Positions 7,163 through 14,267 of a stretch of DNA of 26,834 nucleotides are shown piece by piece; positions within the stretch are counted from its first letter, which is position 1, and each line of letters opens with the position of its first letter. Both the position numbers and the translations under genes were made by a program. Source of the DNA: Bryobacteraceae bacterium (GTDB lineage Bacteria; Acidobacteriota; Terriglobia; Bryobacterales; Bryobacteraceae); contig JASHWA010000535.1 in NCBI GenBank assembly GCA_030044325.1, positions 1-26,834 of the forward strand. Direction: 5' to 3'. The notes beneath the pieces were generated by a model. It worked only from the letters and a program-made list of their open reading frames with translations, searched no databases and was not told where the DNA came from.

Positions 7163-8464
7163 ATGTCCGATGTGATCGTGATCGGCGGCGGGCTTGCGGG
7201 CCTGGCCGCTGCGGCTGCGCTGGGCGGCGCGGGCCACGGCGTGCGATTGTTCGAATCGCGCCCCTTCCTCGGCGGACGCGCGACTTCCTACGAAGCCGGC
7301 GCGGAGATCATCGATAACTGCCAGCACATCCTCTTGCGTTGCTGCGTCAACCTGATCGATTTCTACCAGCGCCTGGGCGTCTCCAACGATATCCGCTGGT
7401 ATCCGGAGTACGTGTTCATCGAACCGGGCGGCCGCCGCAGCGTGATGCGCGCGGGTCTGCTCCCGGCTCCTCTGCACTTCGCGGGATCGTTTTTATCGCT
7501 CAAATTTCTGAATTTTTCGGAGAAGCTGGCCGTCATGCGCGGCCTCCTCGCGATCCGGCGTGAATCGAAGCGCAAGGATCTCGACCAGATCACAATGAAG
7601 CAATGGCTCGACGAGCATCGTCAGCCGCCCCGCGCGATCGAGCGCTTTTGGCGCCAGGTGCTGGTGAGCGCCATCAGCGAAGAGCCCGATCGCATCGCCG
7701 CGGCGCACGGATTTCAGGTCTTTCGGCTCGCGTTCCTGGCGGCGTCCAACGCTTATGAAATGGGCGTGCCCGCGGTGCCGCTGGGCGAGCTGTACCGGTC
7801 CGATGCCTGGTCGCGCATCGGCCACGTCGAGATGCGCCTGCGCGCGCCCGTCGATCAGATCGACATTCGTGAAGGCATGGTCCAATGCATCCGCGCGGCC
7901 GGGGAGTGTCATCGCGCCGATTATTACGTCTGCGCGCTGCCCTTTGAACGCCTGCCACAGCTTGATCTCCCCGTGGATGTTTCCGCATTCACCCACGCGC
8001 CCATCACCGGAATTCATCTGTGGTTCGACCGGCCGGTGATTGATATTCCGCAGGCCACCCTGCTCGACCGGACCATTCAGTGGATTTTCAATAAGAGTGA
8101 AGGCCGATATGTTCAGCTCGTCGTGAGCGCGTCCTACACTCTGGTCGAGATGCCGCGCGCCGAGGTCATCGGGCTGGCGCTGCGCGAGCTCGCCGAATTT
8201 TTTCCCGCGACGCGCCAGGCTCGGGTCGAAAAAGCGCACGTGGTGAAGGAAGTTCGCGCGGTGCTTTCGCCGCGCCCCGGCCTCGAATCGCGCCGTCCGC
8301 CGGCGCGAACCGAAGTGCGCAATCTGTTTCTGGCGGGCGACTGGACCCGCACCGGATGGCCGGCAATTATGGAAGGCGCAGTGCGCAGCGGCTATCTGGC
8401 CGCGGAAGCAGTGACGGAACAGGCCGGATCGCCGCGGAAGTTTTTATTGCCGGATATTGCATAA
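7163..8464 (+). CDS. hpnE: Hydroxysqualene dehydroxylase HpnE
   Basis: A 433-residue FAD-dependent amine-oxidase-fold enzyme. The N-terminus IVIGGGLAGLAAA (G8, G10, G13) is the dinucleotide-binding Rossmann motif, followed by the acidic strand end LFESRPFLGGRATSY. The segment DNCQHILLRCCVNLIDFYQR is characteristic of the squalene-associated desaturase family. The C-terminal NLFLAGDWTRTGWPAIMEGA is the second FAD-binding motif. In known pathways HpnC, HpnD and HpnE make squalene from farnesyl diphosphate, with HpnE reducing hydroxysqualene for hopanoid synthesis. Neither hpnC nor hpnD is in the window, so the gene is separated from the usual cluster on this side. AGGGTAG just before the ATG may be the ribosome site, although very close. 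Confidence 0.9.
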   Translation: MSDVIVIGGGLAGLAAAAALGGAGHGVRLFESRPFLGGRATSYEAGAEIIDNCQHILLRCCVNLIDFYQRLGVSNDIRWYPEYVFIEPGGRRSVMRAGLLPAPLHFAGSFLSLKFLNFSEKLAVMRGLLAIRRESKRKDLDQITMKQWLDEHRQPPRAIERFWRQVLVSAISEEPDRIAAAHGFQVFRLAFLAASNAYEMGVPAVPLGELYRSDAWSRIGHVEMRLRAPVDQIDIREGMVQCIRAAGECHRADYYVCALPFERLPQLDLPVDVSAFTHAPITGIHLWFDRPVIDIPQATLLDRTIQWIFNKSEGRYVQLVVSASYTLVEMPRAEVIGLALRELAEFFPATRQARVEKAHVVKEVRAVLSPRPGLESRRPPARTEVRNLFLAGDWTRTGWPAIMEGAVRSGYLAAEAVTEQAGSPRKFLLPDIA

Positions 8465-8473
8465 ATCGAAAGG

Positions 8474-8493
8474 CCCCGCCCGTGAGGGCGGGG
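8474..8493. terminator. GC hairpin after hpnE, probable terminator or repeat
   Basis: CCCCGCCC, loop GTGA, GGGCGGGG: a perfect 8-bp stem with a GNRA-type loop, 9 bases after the hpnE stop. It is followed by TCGATTTT, a short T run. The core GCCCGTGAGGGC occurs in the opposite orientation inside the repeat element at 25738-25749, so it may be a repeat unit reused as a terminator. Confidence 0.5.
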
Positions 8494-8650
8494 TCGATTT
8501 TCACGTCGTCAGAATGAACCGGGAGCTCGCCAAAATCGTCGCCCGCGGCATCATTGCGAGCCGCGCCAGCAATGGCGCGGGTTTAGCCGGTTTCCACAGA
8601 CTCGTGAGGCCGGAGTCGATTTTCACGTCGTCGGTGTGAACCGGGCGCTC
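8482..8650. repeat. Direct repeats (46-47 nt) flanking a 43-nt dispersed repeat
   Basis: Copies at 8482-8527 and 8604-8650 share GTCGATTTTCACGTCGTC and the following GAACCGGG-GCTC with few changes. Between them, 8556-8598 is a 43-nt element that matches 19694-19736 at 40 of 43 positions (core GGGTTTAGCCGGTTTCCA). The interval 8465-8664 contains no convincing gene. Confidence 0.8.
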
Positions 8651-8664
8651 ACCATCGCGGCGAA

Positions 8665-9357
8665 TTAGAATCCGCCCCCCGGACCTCCGCGTCCCGCGCC
8701 GCGGAACCCAGGTCCAAATCCGCCGCCGTTCAACACAAACGTCTGCCCGTTGATGGTCAGCGAGCTTGCGCGCACCACCGTCAATCCCGAGTTGGAATTG
8801 GTCCGGCTGTTTCCCGTAACCGACGCCGTCGCGCCCGCCGTCAGCGCTGAGGCGAGCGTGGAGCTCCCCCTTTGGGGACCGAAGACCACCAGCACCGGAG
8901 TCGAACTGCCCGAAGCTTCAAACAGGAACCCGTCCACGCCTCCGCCCGGTCCGTAATTCAACTGCTTTATGGACCCTTGCGTGGGACCGTAACTGGCCGA
9001 GGTCGAGGTGGGCGCCGTGTACGTGGCTTTCGTGGTCGTGTTGGTGAAACTGGTCACCCGAACGGTTTCAAATCCGGATGAGCTGGTCATCGCCGTTCCG
9101 CTGTACGTTACGCTGTTGCCCGCCGCGCCGAGCGAGCTGACACCGCCCGTCACGTTCCCGGGAAACACCAGCAGAATGTTGGTGCCGACCAGAAATCCGT
9201 CGATATTGCCTCCGGGACCATAATTCACTTGCGAAATCGTGCCGGTAGCATTGGTGACCGTAGTGCTCGATGAAGATGCGAACGGCCGCTGCGCGTAAAT
9301 GCATGCGGCGCTCAAAACCAGCGTCGCCGCTGCGTCAAAAAAAATACTCCTGCTCAT
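8665..9357 (-). CDS. Secreted DUF5666-like protein with duplicated domain
   Basis: A 230-residue exported protein. The minus-strand ATG is preceded by GAGGAGA at good spacing. Residues 1-22 form a signal peptide (LVLSAACIYAQ). Two related units follow: GTISQVNYGPGGNIDGFLVG at about 39-58 and GSIKQLNYGPGGGVDGFLFE at about 128-147. Each is followed by a hydrophobic strand (ILLVFP, VLVVFG) and a Thr/Ser-rich strand region. This looks like two tandem DUF5666-type OB-like beta domains. The last 20 residues are Gly- and Arg-rich (GFRGAGRGGPGGGF). Ser, Thr, Gly and Asn dominate, as in surface proteins. Enzymatic residues are not apparent. It converges on hpnE across the repeat region. Confidence 0.7.
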   Translation of the reverse strand: MSRSIFFDAAATLVLSAACIYAQRPFASSSSTTVTNATGTISQVNYGPGGNIDGFLVGTNILLVFPGNVTGGVSSLGAAGNSVTYSGTAMTSSSGFETVRVTSFTNTTTKATYTAPTSTSASYGPTQGSIKQLNYGPGGGVDGFLFEASGSSTPVLVVFGPQRGSSTLASALTAGATASVTGNSRTNSNSGLTVVRASSLTINGQTFVLNGGGFGPGFRGAGRGGPGGGF

Positions 9358-9489
9358 GTTTCTCCTCTGTTGTTTTCAAACGGCGCCTGTAACCACGCCG
9401 CCTTCCGAGGGCTAACCTTGTAGACGAATGTGCGCCGCGCGCGTTTACGCGGGCGCGGAACGCCGCGACGCGTGAGATAATACCAGCAC

Positions 9490-9864
9490 ATGCGCACGAT
9501 GTTGTTGCTTCTGGTTTCCGCGCTTCTTCCGGCCGTCGCGGCCGACAAGAATACCACCAATCTCAAAATTGTGGTCACCAATCAGCGCGGCCATCCGGTC
9601 CAGGACGCCAGCGTGATCGTCAAGTTCGTGGAAGGCCGCTCGGTGGCGAAATTCGGCGCCAAGGAACGCGAAGAGTGGGAGCTGCGGTCCAATCAGGAAG
9701 GCGCGGTGAAGGTCCCGTCGATCCCCCAGGGCAAGGTCCTGATTCAGGTGATCGCCAAGGATTATCAGACCTACGGCGAAACCTTCGATATCCGCGAAGC
9801 CGAAAGGACCATCGAGGTCAAGCTGAATCCTCCGCAGCCCCAATACACCGCCCACCCGAAATGA
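9490..9864 (+). CDS. Small secreted protein with carboxypeptidase-regulatory-like domain
   Basis: A 124-residue protein. MRTMLLLLVSALLPAVAA is a signal peptide. The rest is one beta-sandwich domain of the CarboxypepD_reg / Cna-B type: LKIVVTNQRGHPVQDASVIV opens it, EGAVKVPSIPQGKVLIQVIA is the typical middle strand pair, and IEVKLNPP ends it. Such single-domain proteins are frequent in Acidobacteriota and may bind envelope or polysaccharide partners. A GATAAT hexamer at 9476-9481 sits only 8 bases before the ATG, so the transcript may have almost no leader. The gene stands alone, divergent from the DUF5666-like gene. Confidence 0.72.
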   Translation: MRTMLLLLVSALLPAVAADKNTTNLKIVVTNQRGHPVQDASVIVKFVEGRSVAKFGAKEREEWELRSNQEGAVKVPSIPQGKVLIQVIAKDYQTYGETFDIREAERTIEVKLNPPQPQYTAHPK

Positions 9865-9908
9865 TTTACTAACTCACGGCATCGCGGCCACATGATCCTG
9901 GCGACAGG

Positions 9909-9942
9909 CTGAGGCGCGACAGTTATGGAGCGCGTTGGTCGG
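9909..9942. repeat. 34-nt dispersed repeat, copy 1
   Basis: CTGAGGCGCGACAGTTATGG followed by AGCGCGTTGGTCGG. Copy 2 at 12748-12781 differs at one base only. The right half also appears at 23308-23325 (ATGGAGCGCGTTGGCCGG). It lies in the 129-bp gap between convergent genes; nothing else is visible in that gap. Confidence 0.85.
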
Positions 9943-9993
9943 AGTGCGTCAGGTATATTGACGCCAACGCAAGTAAATAGAATTCACGTTCAT

Positions 9994-11010
9994 TCACGGC
10001 TGTTGCGTCAGCAGCTCCTTGTACAGCGCGAAAAATTTATCGAAATTCAGATCGAGCAGCACATCCACCGGCGTCGCGTCCGGCGCGATGGAGCGGTCGA
10101 GCGGCTTCACGGCGCCGTAATTCTTGCCGAACGTCACATCGACGTCCAGATAGTCCGATTCGCGCCTGGTCACCCAGGTCGGATCGAGCACGTAAGCGGC
10201 TGCCAGGCAATCCCAAATCCCCGCGCGCGCGTCGGGATTTTTCTTGAAACGCTTGCCCATGTCTTCGCGATACAGGGCCGCCAGCGGCGTCTTGGCCGAC
10301 GCGATCTCCTCGAAATGCGCCTTGTCGATTTTCGCGTGATCGCAGAGATCTAGCCCGACCATGATCTTCTCCGGGATCGCCGAGCGCAGCACCACCTGCG
10401 CGGCCTCCGGGTCGAACCAGAAGTTGAATTCCGCCGCGCGGCCTTCCTCCGCGGGCGGGCTCACGTGAACCGCGCCGCCCATGAAAACCAGGCGCTTGAT
10501 TTTCGTTTCGAGATCGGGCCGCAGCCGCAGCACGATCGCCAGATTGGTCATCGGTCCGATCTCGACGATGGTGATTTCCCCGGGCGTTTTCTCCAGCGCT
10601 TCGATCATCAAATCCACCGCGCTGCGCCGCGACACGCGCTTGCCGTTCTTGGTTTTCTCCGGCGGATCTTCGGCGAACGCACCCAGATAATGCTCGCCCC
10701 ATTCTTTCGCTTCCTTCTGCGCCATCGCGCGGCTGTGCACCAGCGGCGCCTGCGCGCCCGCGTACAGCACGATGCCGCTGCGATTCATCGCGTCGAGCGT
10801 GCGGAACATGTACTCGGCGCCGGCATACGGCCACATATTTCCCGCAACCAGCGTCACGCCGATCAGGTCCACCTGGCGCGGCCTCTGGAGCAGCATCGCC
10901 ATCGCCGCGCCGTCGTCGTTGAATACCGCACAATCCGTGTCGAGAATCATGCGTTCGGGTTGGGCGCCGGCCGTCGCGGCGAGCGCCAGAAGAGAGAACA
11001 GCGGCTTCAC
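9994..11010 (-). CDS. Secreted nucleoside hydrolase (inosine/uridine-preferring family)
   Basis: A 338-residue protein that by family would cleave the N-glycosidic bond of nucleosides. A short signal peptide (MKPLFSLLALAATAGAQ) suggests periplasmic or outside action. The calcium-binding motif, usually DTDxGxDD, appears here as DTDCAVFNDDGAA (D24, D26, D32, D33), with a longer turn between the aspartates. Further family blocks are TIVEIGPMTNLAIVL, LVFMGGAV, EFNFWFDPEAA and the C-terminal Asp/Trp-containing GIWDCLAAA. The start is GTG, overlapping the stop of the upstream glycosyltransferase by four bases (GTGA), so the two are cotranscribed. The functional link with glycolipid synthesis is not obvious. 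The altered turn may define a subfamily and could change specificity. Confidence 0.85.
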   Translation of the reverse strand: MKPLFSLLALAATAGAQPERMILDTDCAVFNDDGAAMAMLLQRPRQVDLIGVTLVAGNMWPYAGAEYMFRTLDAMNRSGIVLYAGAQAPLVHSRAMAQKEAKEWGEHYLGAFAEDPPEKTKNGKRVSRRSAVDLMIEALEKTPGEITIVEIGPMTNLAIVLRLRPDLETKIKRLVFMGGAVHVSPPAEEGRAAEFNFWFDPEAAQVVLRSAIPEKIMVGLDLCDHAKIDKAHFEEIASAKTPLAALYREDMGKRFKKNPDARAGIWDCLAAAYVLDPTWVTRRESDYLDVDVTFGKNYGAVKPLDRSIAPDATPVDVLLDLNFDKFFALYKELLTQQP

Positions 11011-12128
11011 GCTGACAGTATACGCTCCAGAATGCCGGGAATTTCAAACACCGCTCGGTTTTCGATTTTTTCGACACGCGCGCGATAATCGTCGAGCGAA
11101 TCGAGAAGCTGCTTCACCGCCGCGTCGATGCCGCGGAAATTCGAGAGCACGATCCCCGCGCCGCGCTCGCGCACCCATTCGGTGTTGTAGCGCTCCTGCG
11201 GCAGCGTCCACGCATTCTTTTCGACGATCACCGGAAGCTTCATGGCGATCGCTTCGCTGATGCTCCCGGGGCCCGGCTTGCCGATGAAAAAATCGCACAG
11301 ATGCATGTAATAGGGCACTTCGCTGGTGAATCCTTCGACGAAGTGCGGAGCCGCCGAGGGCATGGCGCGCAGCTCCTCGGCGAGCTTCCCGTTTTTCCCG
11401 CAGATCAGAATCAGCTGCGTGTCCCGCAGGCTGCGCGCGATCTCCGCCATCACCTTCGATCCCTGCCCTCCGAACAACACCAATCCGGTGGGCCGCGCCG
11501 GATCGAGACCCAGCCGCGCGCGCTCCGCCGCCCGGTCTTTTTCAAACGGCGCATAGAAATTCGGCCGCAGGATCATGCCGGACACGCGAAATACATTTCC
11601 GTCATATCCCAGCGTCCGGGCCTGTTCTACGGCTTTTTCCGTGCCGCAGATCAGAAATTGCGCCTGCTTTTCGATCCAGAAATGCGGTGGATAATCGGCG
11701 AAATCTGTTAGAATAGTGAAAAATGGCGTGCGCGCCGAGGCTTTTTGGAGACTTTCGAACATAGCGCGGTTGAAGTTCGGGACCAGTGAAACAACCAGGT
11801 CGGGTTTTGTTTCAGTCCAGTGACGTTCGAGTAAAGGCACCGTTGCGGAGTGGTACAGATGAATCACGCCGTGCATCAGGCGCAGCCATTGCGCCGAACC
11901 CAGGGTCCACCCGCGCGCCAGCATCAGGTTGTACAGGTCCTGAAGATCGATCTTCGTGATTTTGCGGAAGATATCCAGCGGACCAAGCAGTTCCTGAAGG
12001 TTGACCAGCGTGATTTCCCAAGGCCGCGCCTGCTGCTCGATCACCGTTTTGAGCGCTGTCGCGGCCGCGCGATGGCCCCCTCCGGCGTCGAAATAGACAA
12101 ACTGTATCCGTTTCACAAAATTCTTCAC
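11007..12128 (-). CDS. GT28 glycosyltransferase, MGDG-synthase-like
   Basis: A 373-residue GT-B-fold transferase of the MurG/MGDG-synthase family (GT28). The N-terminal FDAGGGHRAAATAL (G16-H19) is the acceptor-side glycine-rich loop typical of monogalactosyldiacylglycerol and diglucosyldiacylglycerol synthases. The C-terminal half has FGGQGS near residue 240 and IGKPGPGSISEAIAMKLPVI, the donor UDP-sugar site. It probably transfers a hexose to diacylglycerol at the inner membrane. The start is GTG; a TATAAA hexamer on the minus strand (12135-12140) ends exactly six bases before it, which predicts a leaderless mRNA. It heads a two-gene operon with the nucleoside hydrolase and is divergent from a PAP2 phosphatase that could act on related lipids. 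Confidence 0.85.
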   Translation of the reverse strand: MKNFVKRIQFVYFDAGGGHRAAATALKTVIEQQARPWEITLVNLQELLGPLDIFRKITKIDLQDLYNLMLARGWTLGSAQWLRLMHGVIHLYHSATVPLLERHWTETKPDLVVSLVPNFNRAMFESLQKASARTPFFTILTDFADYPPHFWIEKQAQFLICGTEKAVEQARTLGYDGNVFRVSGMILRPNFYAPFEKDRAAERARLGLDPARPTGLVLFGGQGSKVMAEIARSLRDTQLILICGKNGKLAEELRAMPSAAPHFVEGFTSEVPYYMHLCDFFIGKPGPGSISEAIAMKLPVIVEKNAWTLPQERYNTEWVRERGAGIVLSNFRGIDAAVKQLLDSLDDYRARVEKIENRAVFEIPGILERILSA

Positions 12129-12134
12129 AAATGT

Positions 12135-12161
12135 TTTATAGCGAAGTCACCAAGGTGTCAC
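12135..12161 (-). promoter_or_regulatory. Candidate leaderless promoter of the GT28 gene
   Basis: On the minus strand GTGACA (12156-12161) and TATAAA (12135-12140) are 15 bp apart, each matching five of six consensus bases. Six bases separate the -10 box from the GTG start at 12128, so the predicted transcription start coincides with the start codon. Confidence 0.45.
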
Positions 12162-12183
12162 GCAGGCGGACTAAAAGTGTAGC

Positions 12184-12723
12184 ATGGGCGCCGAAGCTGT
12201 AATCCGCATGGTCGAAGCCGGCGATCACCGCCTGATGCGGCGGGTGAATCGCTGGCGCGCGCCGCGCTGGCTACGCCTGTGGATGATCGCGGCGACCCGT
12301 GGAGGCGACGGATGGCTCTGGTACGCCATGGGTCTGGTGGTGTCGCTCGCCGGGGGCCCGGAACGGTTCCGGGCGATCGGAGCGGCGGCGGCCGCGGTGG
12401 GTGTTGGTATCGCGGCGTTCATCAGGTTGAAGCGAGCCTTCGGGCGGAAGCGCCCGTGCGCGTTGGAGCCGCACTGCTGGGCGACGCTTCTTCCTCCGGA
12501 CCAGTTCTCGTTCCCCTCGGGTCACACGATCACGGCGTTCGCGATGACCATGTCGCTCGGCGATTTCTATCACGCGATGCTGCCGGGCCTGTTCTTCTGC
12601 GCCGTAAGCATCGCGCTCTCCCGCATTCTGCTGGGGATGCACTTCTTGAGTGACGTGATCGCCGGAGCCGTGCTGGGCGGCCTGCTCGGCTACGCCGCGG
12701 CGGGTCTGTTCCACGTCGTCTAA
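12184..12723 (+). CDS. PAP2-family membrane phosphatase
   Basis: A 179-residue integral membrane phosphatase. All three PAP2 motifs are intact: KRAFGRKRP (K83, R90, P91), FPSGH (H114, the general acid) and SRILLGMHFLSD (R147, nucleophilic H153, D157). Hydrophobic segments lie at about 45-56, 63-81, 115-122, 131-148 and 158-178. Family members dephosphorylate phosphatidate, diacylglycerol pyrophosphate or undecaprenyl pyrophosphate on the outer face of the membrane. The divergent GT28 lipid glycosyltransferase 55 bp away makes a glycerolipid substrate attractive, but an undecaprenyl role cannot be excluded. The 55-bp spacer must hold both promoters. Confidence 0.88.
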   Translation: MGAEAVIRMVEAGDHRLMRRVNRWRAPRWLRLWMIAATRGGDGWLWYAMGLVVSLAGGPERFRAIGAAAAAVGVGIAAFIRLKRAFGRKRPCALEPHCWATLLPPDQFSFPSGHTITAFAMTMSLGDFYHAMLPGLFFCAVSIALSRILLGMHFLSDVIAGAVLGGLLGYAAAGLFHVV

Positions 12724-12747
12724 CGGCGGCATGGCTCCCGCCACAGC

Positions 12748-12781
12748 CTGAGGCGCGACAGTAATGGAGCGCGTTGGTCGG
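12748..12781. repeat. 34-nt dispersed repeat, copy 2
   Basis: Matches 9909-9942 at 33 of 34 positions, in the same orientation. It lies between the convergent PAP2 and DUF1801 genes. Confidence 0.85.
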
Positions 12782-12791
12782 GTCTTACGGT

Positions 12792-13220
12792 CTAGCCCGC
12801 CCGCTTGCGGCCCGCTCCTGTGCGCTTCGAATCGCCCTTGCCCATGAGATTCAGCATTACCGCCCCGCGAATGAGATCCTTCAACGCCGCCTCATCCACC
12901 TCGCCGCCTTCGTGGATGTCGATCGCGCGCCGCACATTCCCCTCCAGGCTCGCATTGAACAAATGGGAAGGATCCTTCAACCGGGCCCCTTTCGCAAATG
13001 TCATCTTGACGTGGTCCTTGTACGTCTCGCCCGTGCACACGATGCCCGCGTGGGACCACACCGGAGTTCCCATCCACTTCCACTCCTCGACGATCTCAGG
13101 GTCTGCCTCGTGCACGATCCTGCGAACCTTAGCGAGCATTCTCCCGCGCCAGTCCGCAAGTTCCCTGATCCTTTCGTCAATGCGCCGGGAGGCGGATTCC
13201 ATCGGAACGGGTTTTTTCAT
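12792..13220 (-). CDS. DUF1801-family protein
   Basis: A 142-residue cytoplasmic protein. I start it at the ATG at 13220, which has GGAG six bases upstream; an in-frame GTG at 13259 would add 13 residues. Family features are a helical start (RRIDERIRELADWRGRMLA), the strand-turn EEWKWMGTPVWSHAGIVCTG, then VKMTFAKGARLKDPSHLFNA, and a C-terminal helix EVDEAALKDLIRGAVMLN. This matches the DUF1801 fold (YdhG/frataxin-like superfamily), for which no enzymatic role is established. The C-terminal tail is basic (GRKRAG). It sits just downstream of the ArsR-AHSA1 pair on the same strand, 95 bp away, and AHSA1 and DUF1801 genes are commonly neighbours. Confidence 0.8.
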   Translation of the reverse strand: MKKPVPMESASRRIDERIRELADWRGRMLAKVRRIVHEADPEIVEEWKWMGTPVWSHAGIVCTGETYKDHVKMTFAKGARLKDPSHLFNASLEGNVRRAIDIHEGGEVDEAALKDLIRGAVMLNLMGKGDSKRTGAGRKRAG

Positions 13221-13315
13221 GGTCGGCTCCGTCTCTCGCGTTTTTTTTACCGGGCTCACGCGGCGCGTCGGCCGATGCGCCGCCTGAGGGCATAGTCCCC
13301 TTTTTCAACAAGCTC

Positions 13316-13879
13316 CTAGGACTTCTGCGCCGGCCAGCTCGGAACTTCGATGCCGAACTGCTTGGCATACTCCGCGGTCAATCGCTGCCAGCCTTCGAAC
13401 TTCATGGTCTCGGGGCCGACCATGCGTCCGATGGGCTCGCCCGCCAGATGCCGGTCCAGAACATCGAAACAAATATGCCAGCCCGCCGCGCCCCACGAAA
13501 TAAAGCGCCGGTCGATGCTGTGCCACAACGTCAGGCGCGTGCCGCCCCCTGAATCTTCCAGCTCCCAGCGCATTTGAAACCCGCCCCAGTTGTACTCGAG
13601 CGTCCTGGGCGCGTCCGCTCGCGTCACCGTCGTTTCGGTGACGTGCGGCGAAGGCGCCCCCACCGTGGTGAGCTTCACCCTGGCTCCCGTGAGACCCAGG
13701 CTTCCGTCGGCATCGAACGGCGCCCACTCCCGCAGTTGCGCCGGATCGGTCAGCGCACTCCACACTTTTTCCGGCGAGTGGCGCAATTCCCGCTGGACCA
13801 CCAGCGTCCACTGCTCTCCGTCCTTTTCGATCCGCGCTCCACTGGCGGGACCCGGTGCGTATGATTCGCGACCGCTCAT
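13316..13879 (-). CDS. AHSA1/START-like (SRPBCC) protein
   Basis: A 187-residue protein of the SRPBCC helix-grip superfamily. The ATG at 13879 has a strong AGGAGGA four bases upstream; the frame also extends to 13987 but that part is the overlapping ArsR gene. The domain starts near residue 25: LVVQRELRHSPEKVWSALTD is the first strand and helix of the AHSA1 type. RLTLWHSIDRR and AAGWHICFDVLDRHLAG form the later strand and long C-terminal helix lining the cavity. These proteins bind hydrophobic ligands or mediate stress responses. The start overlaps the ArsR stop (ATGA), so it is coupled to and controlled by the regulator. The last bases overlap a half-unit of the dispersed repeat (AGTCCCCTTTTT, 13294-13305 region). 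Confidence 0.85.
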   Translation of the reverse strand: MSGRESYAPGPASGARIEKDGEQWTLVVQRELRHSPEKVWSALTDPAQLREWAPFDADGSLGLTGARVKLTTVGAPSPHVTETTVTRADAPRTLEYNWGGFQMRWELEDSGGGTRLTLWHSIDRRFISWGAAGWHICFDVLDRHLAGEPIGRMVGPETMKFEGWQRLTAEYAKQFGIEVPSWPAQKS

Positions 13880-14217
13880 CTTTTCCTCCTCATCGCTTTC
13901 TCTGCTGTAGTTTGATCCATCCGGTCCAGGTGGCGTTCGAGAGCATCTACATGCGCCGACCAGAACCGGCGGAACGGAGCGAGCCACGCATCCACCTGCC
14001 GAAATGGCTCCGGTTTCAGCCGGTACAGACGGCGCTGCCCGTCCACCGTGGATTCGACGAAACCCGCCTCTCGCAGCACTCGCAGGTGCTTGGATACCGC
14101 CGGCTGCGGCATGCCGAGCTTCCGCTCGATCTCTCCCACGGACCGTTCGGAATAGACCAGCAGGCTCAAAATCGCGCGGCGGTTCGGCTCGGCAATGACT
14201 TCAAACGCGGACTCCAC
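13876..14217 (-). CDS. ArsR-family transcriptional regulator
   Basis: A 113-residue winged-helix repressor. I start it at GTG 14217, giving VESAFEVIAEPNRRAILSLL, the normal beginning of this family. The frame runs further upstream to 14529, but that part is antisense to the phosphatase gene and has no family pattern. The recognition helix is GMPQPAVSKHLRVLREAGFV and the wing is ESTVDGQRRLYRL. No cysteine pair for metal binding is present, so it belongs to the non-metal subgroup that accompanies AHSA1 genes. A TTGACA (-35) and TATATA (-10) pair on the minus strand ends exactly six bases before the GTG, so translation is probably leaderless. Autoregulation through an imperfect inverted repeat around ATATGC/GTATAT (14225-14244) is likely. 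Confidence 0.88.
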   Translation of the reverse strand: MESAFEVIAEPNRRAILSLLVYSERSVGEIERKLGMPQPAVSKHLRVLREAGFVESTVDGQRRLYRLKPEPFRQVDAWLAPFRRFWSAHVDALERHLDRMDQTTAEKAMRRKR

Positions 14218-14223
14218 TCCTCT

Positions 14224-14253
14224 TATATACTCTAAGAAGCATATGCGTGTCAA
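14224..14253 (-). promoter_or_regulatory. ArsR promoter, leaderless geometry, with possible operator
   Basis: On the minus strand a perfect TTGACA (14248-14253) and TATATA (14224-14229) have an 18-bp spacer. An imperfect inverted repeat with arms ATATGC (14239-14244) and GTATAT (14225-14230) covers the spacer end and the -10 box, where an autorepressor would bind. The predicted transcription start falls on the GTG start codon. Confidence 0.6.
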
Positions 14254-14267
14254 GGGATATAATGCGG

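Noticed and set aside
8482..8650. CRISPR array
   Set aside because: Only two direct copies with a 76-bp interval that itself holds another repeat; no regular short repeat-spacer pattern and no cas gene.
13880..13987. N-terminal extension of the AHSA1 frame
   Set aside because: It lies within the ArsR coding region in another phase, and a strong ribosome site precedes the ATG at 13879.
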